A stretch of DNA of 23,767 nt, taken from positions 1-23,767 of the forward strand of contig SMWY01000040.1 in NCBI GenBank assembly GCA_004356555.1, given 5' to 3'. The DNA is from Candidatus Dadabacteria bacterium. Lineage in GTDB: Bacteria; Desulfobacterota_D; UBA1144; Nemesobacterales; UBA2774. Within the stretch, counting starts at the first letter, position 1. Every line of letters begins with the position of its first letter. Positions 1-6,530 of this stretch are shown piece by piece. The translations under genes and the position numbers were made by a program. Below the pieces are notes generated by a model. It had not been told where the DNA came from. It worked only from the letters and a program-made list of their open reading frames with translations, and did no database searches.

Positions 1-90
1 ACATATGATGCTTAAAACAACTGGTGAGTCGGAATATAAACTCACAATATAAATAGCCAACGGGCTATTAAATATAAAAAGACAAAAAAT

Positions 91-128
91 AAAAGGGAGC
101 CCTCTTAACAAAAGCGGCTCCCTTTTTT
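91..128 (+). terminator. Rho-independent terminator
   Basis: An 11-base arm (91-101, A-rich then GGGAGCC) pairs with 116-126 and is followed by a T run. It has the same GGGAGC/GCTCCC core as the terminators behind the two IPTL-CTERM genes further right, so it probably ends a similar plus-strand gene that lies outside the window. Confidence 0.75.
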
Positions 129-148
129 GTTTAGTTCGACTATTCCTG

Positions 149-169
149 ATTCCAACTTAAACCGAGCTT
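149..169 (+). repeat. Terminator-trailing 21-base repeat, copy A
   Basis: ATTCCAACTTAAACCGAGCT and the next base recur at 23457-23477 with one mismatch (T/C). In both places the repeat lies about 10-25 bases beyond the T run of a GGGAGC-type terminator and in the same orientation. No coding potential is evident. Confidence 0.6.
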
Positions 170-173
170 GAGA

Positions 174-243
174 AAAGGGGAGCAGTAAATTCCAAGTATT
201 TTACTAACTTAATTCTACTTCGTTCTTAATGGGGAGCAGTATA
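174..243 (-). repeat. Fragment of IS3-derived element, left end only
   Basis: Read on the minus strand, 243-199 gives the motif TATACTGCTCCCCATTAAGA followed by TAGAATTAAG and TTAGTAAA. This matches the left ends of the elements at 809-1002, 18148-18337 and 22146-22216. The end motif (GGGGAGCAGTA on plus) occurs a second time in the same orientation at about 177-187, so this locus has two tandem copies of the end with about 45 bases between them. No transposase tail is present here. Confidence 0.45.
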
Positions 244-453
244 CTTTTATAGAACAATCCTTTCACTACTAGGGTATCTAAGATATAGGGGGAAGTAGAG
301 AAAATAGGTAAAATCGATCGAAGATTAATAAAATTGTTGAGAAGGTACAAAGTCAAGCAATGACCCCAATTTTCCCCTTATAATTACCCCTCTGTAATGC
401 AAGGAACTAGAGAGTCAAGATGAAGCTCCCCAGTACCTTTTTATCAAAGAAAT

Positions 454-735
454 CTATCTGTATTTCTCTCCGTGTATAATTGCTACTGGGAGTATACCTT
501 CAGATGCGGGGAAGTCTGGAATTGAGTTTGCACAGGTTTTGCGTATTGATTCAGCATCCTTCGCATCCCAATCGCTGAAGACTTTAGTTATCTCACCCTT
601 GTCATTGAGCTGTAAATAACTACTAACCCAATACGCATCCGGGCTGAGTGCCGCTTTCACCTTTATAGCAAAAGGTGTAAGAGCTTCTCGTGATAATGGT
701 GGATCTATTGGATGAATTACTAAAAATTTTGGCAT
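454..735 (-). CDS. Small DUF4242-like protein (tentative)
   Basis: A 93-residue protein with no signal peptide or membrane segment. The pattern (start MPKFLVIHP, a central conserved Trp/Tyr stretch, then a strand-turn-strand part with FSDWDAKDAESIRK and a C-terminal isoleucine-rich strand) resembles the small ferredoxin-like fold proteins grouped as DUF4242/SCO4226-type. This is a family-level impression only. The reading frame extends upstream to a GTG at 744, but AGGAGG overlaps that codon and sits 8 bases before the ATG at 735, so I place the start at 735. It stands alone behind its own promoter (772-801), directly next to an IS3-derived element. Confidence 0.6.
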   Translation of the reverse strand: MPKFLVIHPIDPPLSREALTPFAIKVKAALSPDAYWVSSYLQLNDKGEITKVFSDWDAKDAESIRKTCANSIPDFPASEGILPVAIIHGEKYR

Positions 736-771
736 TCTAATCACCTCCTTGCTGTAGTTTCAATTACTCCC

Positions 772-801
772 ATAGTAGCACCTTTCGGATACGGACGTCA
801 A
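772..801 (-). promoter_or_regulatory. Sigma70-type promoter of the DUF4242-like gene
   Basis: On the minus strand TTGACG (801-796), an 18-base spacer and TACTAT (777-772) lie 37 bases before the chosen ATG. The -35 box begins only a few bases beyond the end of the repeat shared with 18148-18337, whose copy also ends next to a promoter. Confidence 0.5.
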
Positions 802-808
802 GGAACTG

Positions 809-1002
809 TATAGGTTCACTACATATGAGAAAATAGAAATATTGCCCCATCCAAAATACTCAAGCAGCGTTTTTATGTGAAGTATGATTCTTGTAATGCT
901 CTAATTCCACCTGAGTCGGTGTGCTGTATCCAAGAGCAGAATTAAGGTAACCGCATCGTTTACTAGCTTAATTCTACAAGCTTCTTAGTGGGGAGCAGTA
1001 TA
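809..1002 (-). mobile_element. IS3-derived, internally deleted (MITE-like) element, copy 1
   Basis: On the minus strand the element begins with TATACTGCTCCCC, runs through about 45 noncoding bases, then goes straight into the last about 30 codons of an IS3-family transposase, and ends near TAGTGAACCTATA. The same layout, deletion included, is found at 18148-18337 on the plus strand with roughly 75-80% identity by eye. A shared deletion suggests the short form itself spread, or that both came from one duplicated ancestor. Terminal inverted repeats are weak, so the exact right boundary is uncertain. Confidence 0.55.
860..961 (-). pseudogene. IS3-family transposase C-terminal remnant
   Basis: The minus strand encodes KRCGYLNSALGYSTPTQVEL followed by EHYKNH and a stop at 862-860. 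The block NSALGYSTP is the hallmark C-terminal motif of IS3-family OrfB (usually RxHSALGYxTPxxxE). Nothing of the DDE catalytic core is present upstream. The second copy at 18199-18280 carries two in-frame stops in the same peptide. Confidence 0.7.
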
Positions 1003-1173
1003 ATCTCTACTAACTCTTATTACATTATGGGATTGTAGTGGGATTGTAATAGAGTAAATAGTGAGAAAAAATTGAATAATTTAGAAATGTACTGAGAATG
1101 TTTGCTTGGGATGTATCACAGTGTAACTAATTGCAAATAATACATATTTCAATGATTTCAGACGTTTAGAAAG

Positions 1174-1251
1174 TGGTAGCCCCTACGGGATTCGAACCCG
1201 TGTTTCAGCCTTGAGAGGGCTGCGTCCTAGGCCAAGCTAGACGAAGGGGCC
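1174..1251 (-). tRNA. tRNA-Glu (anticodon CUC)
   Basis: The minus strand begins GGCCCCUUCGUCUAG, typical of tRNA-Glu. The anticodon arm is CAGCC-CUCUCAA-GGCUG, giving anticodon CUC (codon GAG). The T arm carries GGGTTCGAATCCC, and the acceptor stem closes with AGGGGCU-A followed by an encoded CCA. The D loop is about two bases longer than in the E. coli gene. The G1-U72 closing pair is slightly unusual. Confidence 0.93.
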
Positions 1252-1301
1252 ACATTAATTAAGAAGGATTACACTTTATCACAAGAATAGACAAAATCAA
1301 C

Positions 1302-1321
1302 GGTGGCAAAAGCCACTTTTT
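1302..1321 (+). terminator. Short hairpin with T run
   Basis: GGTGGC-AAAA-GCCACT is followed by TTTTG on the plus strand. There is no plus-strand gene to the left for it to end. It may instead act, more weakly, on minus-strand transcription leaving the carbonic-anhydrase-like gene before the tRNA. Confidence 0.35.
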
Positions 1322-1405
1322 GTCCAATCTGGCAAGTAGTAATTGGATATGCAATCTTTGTAAGGTAAAACTCTGTGTATATAAATTACTGTTGAATTAT
1401 TAAAT

Positions 1406-1930
1406 TCAATCCTGGGTTCTTAATTCTTTTTTAAAACGCTTAAAGTTACCTACATAATGCTCTGCCGAATGTTTTAGCTCTTCTATTTCTTCTTGGGTAA
1501 CTTCTCTAACAATCTTTCCGGGTGAACCCAGTACCATAGAATTATCCGGAATCACCTTCCCCTGAGTAATTAAGCAGTTCGCGCCAATAATACAGTTCTT
1601 CCCGATCTCGGCATTATTAAGGATCACAGCGTGAATTCCAATCAGGCTGTTATCGCCTATTGTGCAACCATGGAGCATAGCCTGATGTCCCACGGTAACC
1701 CCCTTACCTATCTTGAGTGGAATTCCCTCATCAGTATGAATAACCGCCCCGTCCTGAATATTAGTGCCTTCCCCAATTGTAATAAGATCGTTATCTCCTC
1801 TAATTACTGCATTGAACCATATACTTACATCATTGTGAATAATTACTGAGCCGATTACAGTAGCATTTTCAGCAATGAAATAATCTTCCCCAACTATTTG
1901 CACCGTTTTTTCTCCGAGTGAGTGGATCAA
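1406..1930 (-). CDS. Gamma-carbonic anhydrase-like hexapeptide-repeat protein
   Basis: A 174-residue left-handed beta-helix protein of the gamma-carbonic anhydrase / YrdA-PaaY group. Hexapeptide repeats ([LIV]-G-x4) run from about residue 22 to 135. The three zinc-binding histidines expected in this family are in place: H65 (VIHTDEG), H82 (VGHQAM) and H87 (LHGC), with the usual 16- and 4-residue gaps. Family members hydrate CO2 or act as trimeric acyltransferase-like scaffolds; activity cannot be told from sequence alone. The start codon is TTG at 1930, supported by AAGGAG 6-7 bases upstream and by the absence of a better start. It lies 60 bases downstream of ispE and may be co-transcribed with it. 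Confidence 0.88.
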   Translation of the reverse strand: MIHSLGEKTVQIVGEDYFIAENATVIGSVIIHNDVSIWFNAVIRGDNDLITIGEGTNIQDGAVIHTDEGIPLKIGKGVTVGHQAMLHGCTIGDNSLIGIHAVILNNAEIGKNCIIGANCLITQGKVIPDNSMVLGSPGKIVREVTQEEIEELKHSAEHYVGNFKRFKKELRTQD

Positions 1931-1990
1931 CCTTTTCTCCTTAGTATTTAGTGTTATATGAGAGTATTTTACACTGTTTTGATAAAACGC

Positions 1991-2878
1991 TTAGATTAAC
2001 CTGTGCCAGCCCTTTATCCCAGAGGCTAAGAACACTTGGAATGTCGGGCTTGTTTTTAAGTATTCATACATCTCAAATGCTTCTTCTTCACTTCTAAATA
2101 CTGCATAAACCGCAGAGCCACTCCCTGTCATTAAAACGGATTTTATATCCAAAGATGTAAGCATCTTTTTATAAGATGCTATTTCCGGATGAACTGAAAT
2201 TGCTGGTTCCTCAAGATCATTTTGTAAAGGCAAATCCCCGTTTTTATCTATGAATTTTTTGATGCACCCCTCTAAATTATATTCAGCAGGGGCAATATTA
2301 TCTTTAGGGATGATGTTTAACTCATCCCATTTTTTATATACTTCTGGTGTTGAAGTATGAAGGTTTGGACATAGAATCACATAGTGAAAAATTGGAAACT
2401 CTTTAATAATGCTTAATTTCTCCCCAATTCCTTCCATTGAAGCTGTGAGTGAACGGATAAAAAATGGTACGTCAGCGCTGATTTTAGGTGCAATCTCATA
2501 TAAATCATCCTCTGATAGAGCATTGGTGATTCTGTTTAAGCCAATTAGGACCGCTGCTGCATTGCTGCTCCCGCCACCCAGTCCCGCGCCTAATGGAATC
2601 CGCTTTTTTATAAATATGTTTATTTTGCGGTTAATTCCGCTTTTCTGTAGGAATAATTCTGCTGCTCTCCAAGCTAGGTTGTCTTTGCCAGTAGGAATAG
2701 AGACCCCGCTTGATTCAATCTCAATTCCCTCTCCTTCTTCAACATCTATACTCACTTCATCAAATAGGTCTATTGGTTGAATAATAGACCTTATTTCATG
2801 GTAACCATCGGTTCTTACTCCGAGCACTTCTAGAGTTAAATTAATCTTAGCAGGTGAAAGTAACGTTATGGAGCTCAT
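1991..2878 (-). CDS. ispE: 4-diphosphocytidyl-2-C-methyl-D-erythritol kinase
   Basis: A GHMP-family kinase of 295 residues (usual length about 285-300) that phosphorylates CDP-ME at the 2-position in the MEP route to isoprenoid precursors. The N-terminal substrate motif SPAKINLTLEVLG (residues 8-20) contains the conserved K11. The glycine-rich ATP loop PLGAGLGGGSSNAAA lies at residues 95-109, and the catalytic aspartate is D136 in ISADVPFF. The C-terminal MTGSGSAVYAVF motif is also intact. Start is the ATG at 2878 with no strong Shine-Dalgarno. Its presence indicates that the organism uses the MEP rather than the mevalonate pathway. Confidence 0.95.
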   Translation of the reverse strand: MSSITLLSPAKINLTLEVLGVRTDGYHEIRSIIQPIDLFDEVSIDVEEGEGIEIESSGVSIPTGKDNLAWRAAELFLQKSGINRKINIFIKKRIPLGAGLGGGSSNAAAVLIGLNRITNALSEDDLYEIAPKISADVPFFIRSLTASMEGIGEKLSIIKEFPIFHYVILCPNLHTSTPEVYKKWDELNIIPKDNIAPAEYNLEGCIKKFIDKNGDLPLQNDLEEPAISVHPEIASYKKMLTSLDIKSVLMTGSGSAVYAVFRSEEEAFEMYEYLKTSPTFQVFLASGIKGWHRLI

Positions 2879-3045
2879 GAATATTGTAGTATGACTGATA
2901 TTTATTATAAAGTTTATAGCATTTTTGTTTATTTTTTGGAGGAAATATAGATCTTGTGGTGAAGTAATGTTGCAATAATTACAGTCGTTTATGTCACGCC
3001 CAATGGAGTATTAAGTAACTTCCTTAAATTTGTGGAACATTACTC

Positions 3046-3074
3046 TTGACATTTAAAGTAGAATACTTTATTTT
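3046..3074 (+). promoter_or_regulatory. Orphan sigma70 promoter
   Basis: TTGACA (3046-3051), a 17-base spacer and TATTTT (3069-3074). It is a near-consensus -35 element with no open reading frame between it and the terminator at 3131-3168. Confidence 0.5.
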
Positions 3075-3080
3075 TATATA

Positions 3081-3168
3081 GAAAATTAAAGCGCATACTT
3101 AAAAATCATCCTCCATCCTCCTTTAAGAGAACGGGAGCACTTCTTGAGCAAGAAGTGTTCCCGTTTTT
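3081..3168 (+). ncRNA. Candidate small RNA with anti-Shine-Dalgarno motifs
   Basis: The interval between a promoter (3046-3074) and a strong terminator (3131-3168) is about 88 bases long and holds no ORF. Its unpaired middle carries two CCTCC motifs: CCTCC at 3110-3114 and CCTCCTTTA at 3117-3125. The second is identical to the 3' end of bacterial 16S rRNA. Such motifs are used by known trans-acting small RNAs to cover ribosome binding sites. I do not recognise it as 6S, SRP RNA, tmRNA or RNase P RNA. On the opposite strand the same bases look like AAAGGAGGATG, but no gene follows there. Confidence 0.4.
3131..3168 (+). terminator. Rho-independent terminator of the candidate small RNA
   Basis: A 15-bp stem (3131-3145 with 3150-3164, one G-U pair), loop GAGC, then five Ts. 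It is one of the strongest hairpins in the window, and there is no protein gene in front of it. Confidence 0.85.
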
Positions 3169-3288
3169 CGTTTTGGCCCACAATAAATTCAATATACGAT
3201 CTTAGGCATTTGAAAGAATGTCATTATTTCGAGTAAAGTAATAAAGATTACTCGACTCGATCTCGGATTTGAGATTTTGGAGGAATAC

Positions 3289-4029
3289 TTGTTCATAAAT
3301 TCAAAAAGGCTATTTGTCTTCTTAGCGCTTTTCTTGATCATAATAACTCTCTCAAGCTGCATTTTTGTACGTATGATTAAGGTTAAGAACCAGCTTAATG
3401 ATTTTGAGACCAATTTTGATCTCAACGATGAGCGAGGTTTAACATTAGTCTTTCTAAATCCAGTACTGCTGACTGATGATGTGATATGGCTCATGAAAGG
3501 GGGCCCTGTATCGGTAGAAATGATAGACGAGGGCGAGTTGTGGACTTATGTCTTTCAGAAGCAGCATACAGTGTCCCAGGATGAAGGGGATTCTTATGAT
3601 ATTCCCATACTAATGGTGATAGAAGACGGCAAACTCGCTGAAGTTACATTTCCTAAGCGCTTTTTAAAGAATCTTTCAATTCCGCTCTTAAAGAAAATGC
3701 TCGCATCTATGGGTAATGCCGATGTGAGTAAGTTCAGGAGGAGCGCAAGCTCTAAATATATCGGTAAGGACCCGACTGAAATTCCAACTTCAGATAACGT
3801 TATGGAGACATTGGGTGTGCCATATGAGGTTGAAGATTTAGGTGAAAATTCGAAACTCTCGTATTTATATTATTTAGAAGATTCAGATGGGAGTGCTAAT
3901 AAAGGTAATCTAAATTTTGAATTATGGTTTATTGCCGGGAATGAAGATAAGAGATTAAAAAGAGTGGGCGGCAAAATCAGAGGTGTCAAATTGTCACTGG
4001 ATTTTGACACAATTCAAAATAATCTTTAA
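3289..4029 (+). CDS. Lipoprotein of unknown function
   Basis: A 246-residue protein. The N-terminus has K6-R7, a hydrophobic stretch (8-21) and a lipobox LSSC with the modified cysteine at 24, so it should be membrane-anchored on the outer face of the inner membrane or in the outer membrane. A second hydrophobic-basic stretch (FVRMIKVKNQ) follows the cysteine. The rest is mixed alpha/beta and acidic, with no motif I recognise. The frame opens at a TTG at 3277, but GGAGGA overlaps that position and points to the TTG at 3289, so I start there. It follows the candidate small RNA and is convergent with the sigma-factor remnant. Its stop codon overlaps a 43-codon open stretch on the other strand. 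Confidence 0.75.
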   Translation: MFINSKRLFVFLALFLIIITLSSCIFVRMIKVKNQLNDFETNFDLNDERGLTLVFLNPVLLTDDVIWLMKGGPVSVEMIDEGELWTYVFQKQHTVSQDEGDSYDIPILMVIEDGKLAEVTFPKRFLKNLSIPLLKKMLASMGNADVSKFRRSASSKYIGKDPTEIPTSDNVMETLGVPYEVEDLGENSKLSYLYYLEDSDGSANKGNLNFELWFIAGNEDKRLKRVGGKIRGVKLSLDFDTIQNNL

Positions 4030-4163
4030 ATTTTTTCTTCTTCTAACCTGAGACCCTTAGGAACAAAGACCCTCTCTGATAAATCAAACAATCCCTGTAC
4101 TAATAGAGCAAGCACTGCAGCTGGTTTAATAGATTTATCATGGCTGTTCTACTATTTTTAGAA

Positions 4164-4955
4164 TTATAGAACCAGATTGTACTTCTTTGTAAGCTCTAAT
4201 TGCCGCTTACAGAACTCAATCTTACTTAGATACATAGATTTCTCTTTATCATTATTAGTTAGCTCATAAGGTTTTGATAGATACTCGATTGCTTTTTCAT
4301 ATTCAAGAAGCTTCATATGGAGTTCAGCCAAGGTTAAATTTAACGCTTTGCTTAAGTTAACCTTATTATGGGTATCAATTCTCAAGAGGTCATCTATAGC
4401 CGCTTTTGGTCCTTTGATATCTGAAATTACAAGTGCCCTTTCAAGTACTATCCCAAGAGAATCATTGATCTCTAAGTACTGGTCATAGAGGGAAAGGATT
4501 TTTTCCCAATCAGTGGATTTATAATCTTTTGCCAGTGAATGGCAGGCGCAAATACCAGCTCTGAGGTGGTATTCCGTTACCCTACGTCCGCCGGCTGACT
4601 TTTTGAGATACCTAAGCCCCCCTTCAATCATTCGCTTGTCCCAAAGGGAGCGGTTCTGGTTTTTTAAGTCCGGGGTTTCTGCAATGTTGTTGATTATGGC
4701 TCTAAGTCTGGACGCTCGAAGAAGCATGTAGGCAATAAGAGCATATGTTTCAGGCTTATTACTCTCTGATTTTAATGTAAGTTCTTTAGCAGATTTAATT
4801 ACCTGACGGTACTCGTCTCTCTCCTCATAATTACTCCCCTTGTATGAAGCTTCATAACATTCGTTGAATTTCTCGTACAGATATCTTAGAGTGTTTGCCA
4901 GATCAAAGTTCTGTATATTTTGCTTAGGGTATGGGGATTTTTCTTTGATTTTTCT
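4164..4955 (-). pseudogene. ECF42-type sigma factor, C-terminal remnant
   Basis: The minus strand from 4727 has an open frame of 187 codons from an ATG, but homology continues upstream in the same frame for 76 more codons (RKIKEKSPYP, then YLYEKFNECYEASYKGSNYE) to a TGA at 4958-4956. The series RKI, FNE-Y, LMLL-ASR-R, RSLWD, GLRYL, YHLRAGICACHS, TDWEKILSLYDQYL and LERALV is the C-terminal TPR-like domain of ECF42 (DUF6596) sigma factors. The sigma-2 and sigma-4 DNA-binding regions, normally the first about 150 residues, are missing. Only 78 bases separate the remnant from the preceding gene, so the N-terminal half was deleted. No good start or Shine-Dalgarno lies in the extended part. A short independent product from 4727 cannot be excluded. 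Confidence 0.75.
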
Positions 4956-5036
4956 TCACCTAGTATTAGTTTTTACTATAAGATGCTTATAGAAGGTTAG
5001 TATAACAGAAATATAGTTTCCAGTGTTGCCTTAATA

Positions 5037-5531
5037 CTACCAGTCCTCTGTACCCGGCTCCCCTTTAATTGGTCCTACGATATTGCTAGTAATCCAGCCC
5101 CCGTAGAACACACCAGCTTGAGACTGAGCTACTTCCCCGTCTACAAAGCAGGCGTCCATTCTCTGAGGGTAAATAGCTATATAATTTTTAATAGATTCAT
5201 AGGAGGGGGTAGGCTTGGGATAATACCATGCAGCATTTAGAGCTGCTTTATCATGAACCTTTATTGTGTAGTAGGAAGCCACCCCTTTCCATTCGCAAAG
5301 TGAGTGTTTGTCAGTTTTTAAGAAATATTTCATTTCTATATCCTCAGTGGGAATGTAATAGACTGGGGGGCTGGATGTTTCAAGGACTCTTTTTGTATTT
5401 GTAGAATCCGCTATTAATAAGTCATTAAAAAAGACTTCTATATGTTTCTCTGTATCTTCTACTATAGGGGGTCTTGGATAATCCCAAACTGATTCCTGAC
5501 CCGGGCCGGGTTCGATTCGTTTTCTATTCAT
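5037..5531 (-). CDS. DUF427 family protein
   Basis: A soluble 164-residue protein of the DUF427 (NTP_transf_9) family. Typical family features are the W-x-Y-P-R-P opening (residues 16-21), the IEVFFNDLLIADS strand pair, VYYIPTEDI, the CEWKGVASYY core (C79, W81, K82, G83) and NAAWYYPKP. Biochemical function is not established for the family. It starts six bases after the egtD stop and is the last gene of the ergothioneine operon, which hints at, but does not prove, a role linked to that pathway. The start ATG lacks a Shine-Dalgarno and has nearly the same surroundings as the egtD start (see findings). Confidence 0.85.
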   Translation of the reverse strand: MNRKRIEPGPGQESVWDYPRPPIVEDTEKHIEVFFNDLLIADSTNTKRVLETSSPPVYYIPTEDIEMKYFLKTDKHSLCEWKGVASYYTIKVHDKAALNAAWYYPKPTPSYESIKNYIAIYPQRMDACFVDGEVAQSQAGVFYGGWITSNIVGPIKGEPGTEDW

Positions 5532-5536
5532 TATAA

Positions 5537-6499
5537 TTATACGACTGTGAAATATAGGATGCCGAATTTATTCTCTTTATCCGTCCAAACTTTCTCTAAA
5601 TTGTACGAGTCAGAGATAAGGTCCTTAAAATCTTCCACGCTATATTTGTAAGAGTATTCAGTCAGTATAGTCTCGTTCTTTGCAAAGGTGGTAAGGGATC
5701 CGTTTACTTGCACATTCTGGTCTTTAAGACTTTGGAGGTGCATTTCGATTCTCCCTTCATCACTATTGTAAAATGCGAGGTGTTTCCACTCATCTATATT
5801 AAAGTCAGTTCCAAGTTCACGGTTTAGTCTTTGAAGTATGTTTAAATTAAATTCAGCGGTGACTCCTTTTTGATCGTTATAAGCATCTTCTAAAATCTTC
5901 TTATCTTTTTTAAGGTCAATACCAATTAATAGCCCGTTTCCCTTTCCTATACGATTCGCAATCCTACTTAAGAACCCAGAGGCGTAGGCCGAGTTAAAGT
6001 TTCCGATTGTTGAACCTGGGTAATAGACTACTTTTTTAGAGTGTGTGAACTCAAATATAGGAAGGCTAAATGGCTGAGTATAATCAGCGTAAACAGGAAA
6101 TATTCTTAGGCTTGGATAATCACTTGCAAGGGCATTCACTGATGTGATTAGATATTCTTCTGATATATCGATCGGTACATATCCTGCCGGGTCCTGCAGG
6201 CCGGAGAGTAAAAGCCTGATTTTCCTGCTGCTCCCGCTCCCGAGTTCTATCAATAGACAGTTTTTTCCGAGCACAGAGCAAATATTCTCGATATTGTCTA
6301 ACATGATCGAGGTTTCAGTTCTTGTGAGATAGTATTCATCCAGTTCAGATATCTCATCAAAAAGGGCAGAGCCTCTTTCATCATAAAAGAGTTTGCTTGG
6401 AAGTTCTTTCTGAGGTTTGTTAAAACCTTTAAGAATTTCTTCTAAAAGGCCCTCTTTTTCGGGCTCAAATTTTTTTAATCTACTCAGGTTTCTATTCAT
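5537..6499 (-). CDS. egtD: L-histidine N(alpha)-methyltransferase (ergothioneine)
   Basis: A 320-residue protein, the usual length for EgtD, which uses three SAM to turn histidine into hercynine (trimethylhistidine). Visible family motifs are LFYDERGSALFDEI (37-50), the SAM loop ELGSGSSRKIRLLL (85-98), YVPIDIS (107-113), YYPGSTIGNF (159-168) and TEYSYKYS (280-287). In that last block E281 and S283 occupy the places of the histidine-amino-group contacts described for mycobacterial EgtD (my placement by motif). It lies between egtB and the DUF427 gene on one strand, with 31 and 5 bases between genes. Confidence 0.93.
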   Translation of the reverse strand: MNRNLSRLKKFEPEKEGLLEEILKGFNKPQKELPSKLFYDERGSALFDEISELDEYYLTRTETSIMLDNIENICSVLGKNCLLIELGSGSSRKIRLLLSGLQDPAGYVPIDISEEYLITSVNALASDYPSLRIFPVYADYTQPFSLPIFEFTHSKKVVYYPGSTIGNFNSAYASGFLSRIANRIGKGNGLLIGIDLKKDKKILEDAYNDQKGVTAEFNLNILQRLNRELGTDFNIDEWKHLAFYNSDEGRIEMHLQSLKDQNVQVNGSLTTFAKNETILTEYSYKYSVEDFKDLISDSYNLEKVWTDKENKFGILYFTVV

Positions 6500-6530
6500 T
6501 AGAATTTTGTATAATCGAATGCTCTATATG

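Larger units (their letters stand above)
1..453. other. Gene-free left edge with repeats and a terminator
   Basis: No convincing coding region is visible here on either strand. The stretch holds a strong terminator (91-128), a 21-base repeat just behind it (149-169) and an IS3-like end fragment with a duplicated end motif (174-243). Positions 246-453 show nothing I can name. The terminator implies that a plus-strand gene ends just left of the window. Confidence 0.6.

Noticed and set aside
1023..1050. Short direct repeat GGGATTGTA next to the IS3-derived element, considered as a target-site duplication or CRISPR-like unit
   Set aside because: Only two adjacent 9-base copies in AT-rich sequence, and it does not flank the element.
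2409..2780. 123-codon open frame on the plus strand inside ispE
   Set aside because: It is fully opposite a well-supported ispE, has low-complexity Ser/Leu/Pro composition and no RBS; a shadow frame.
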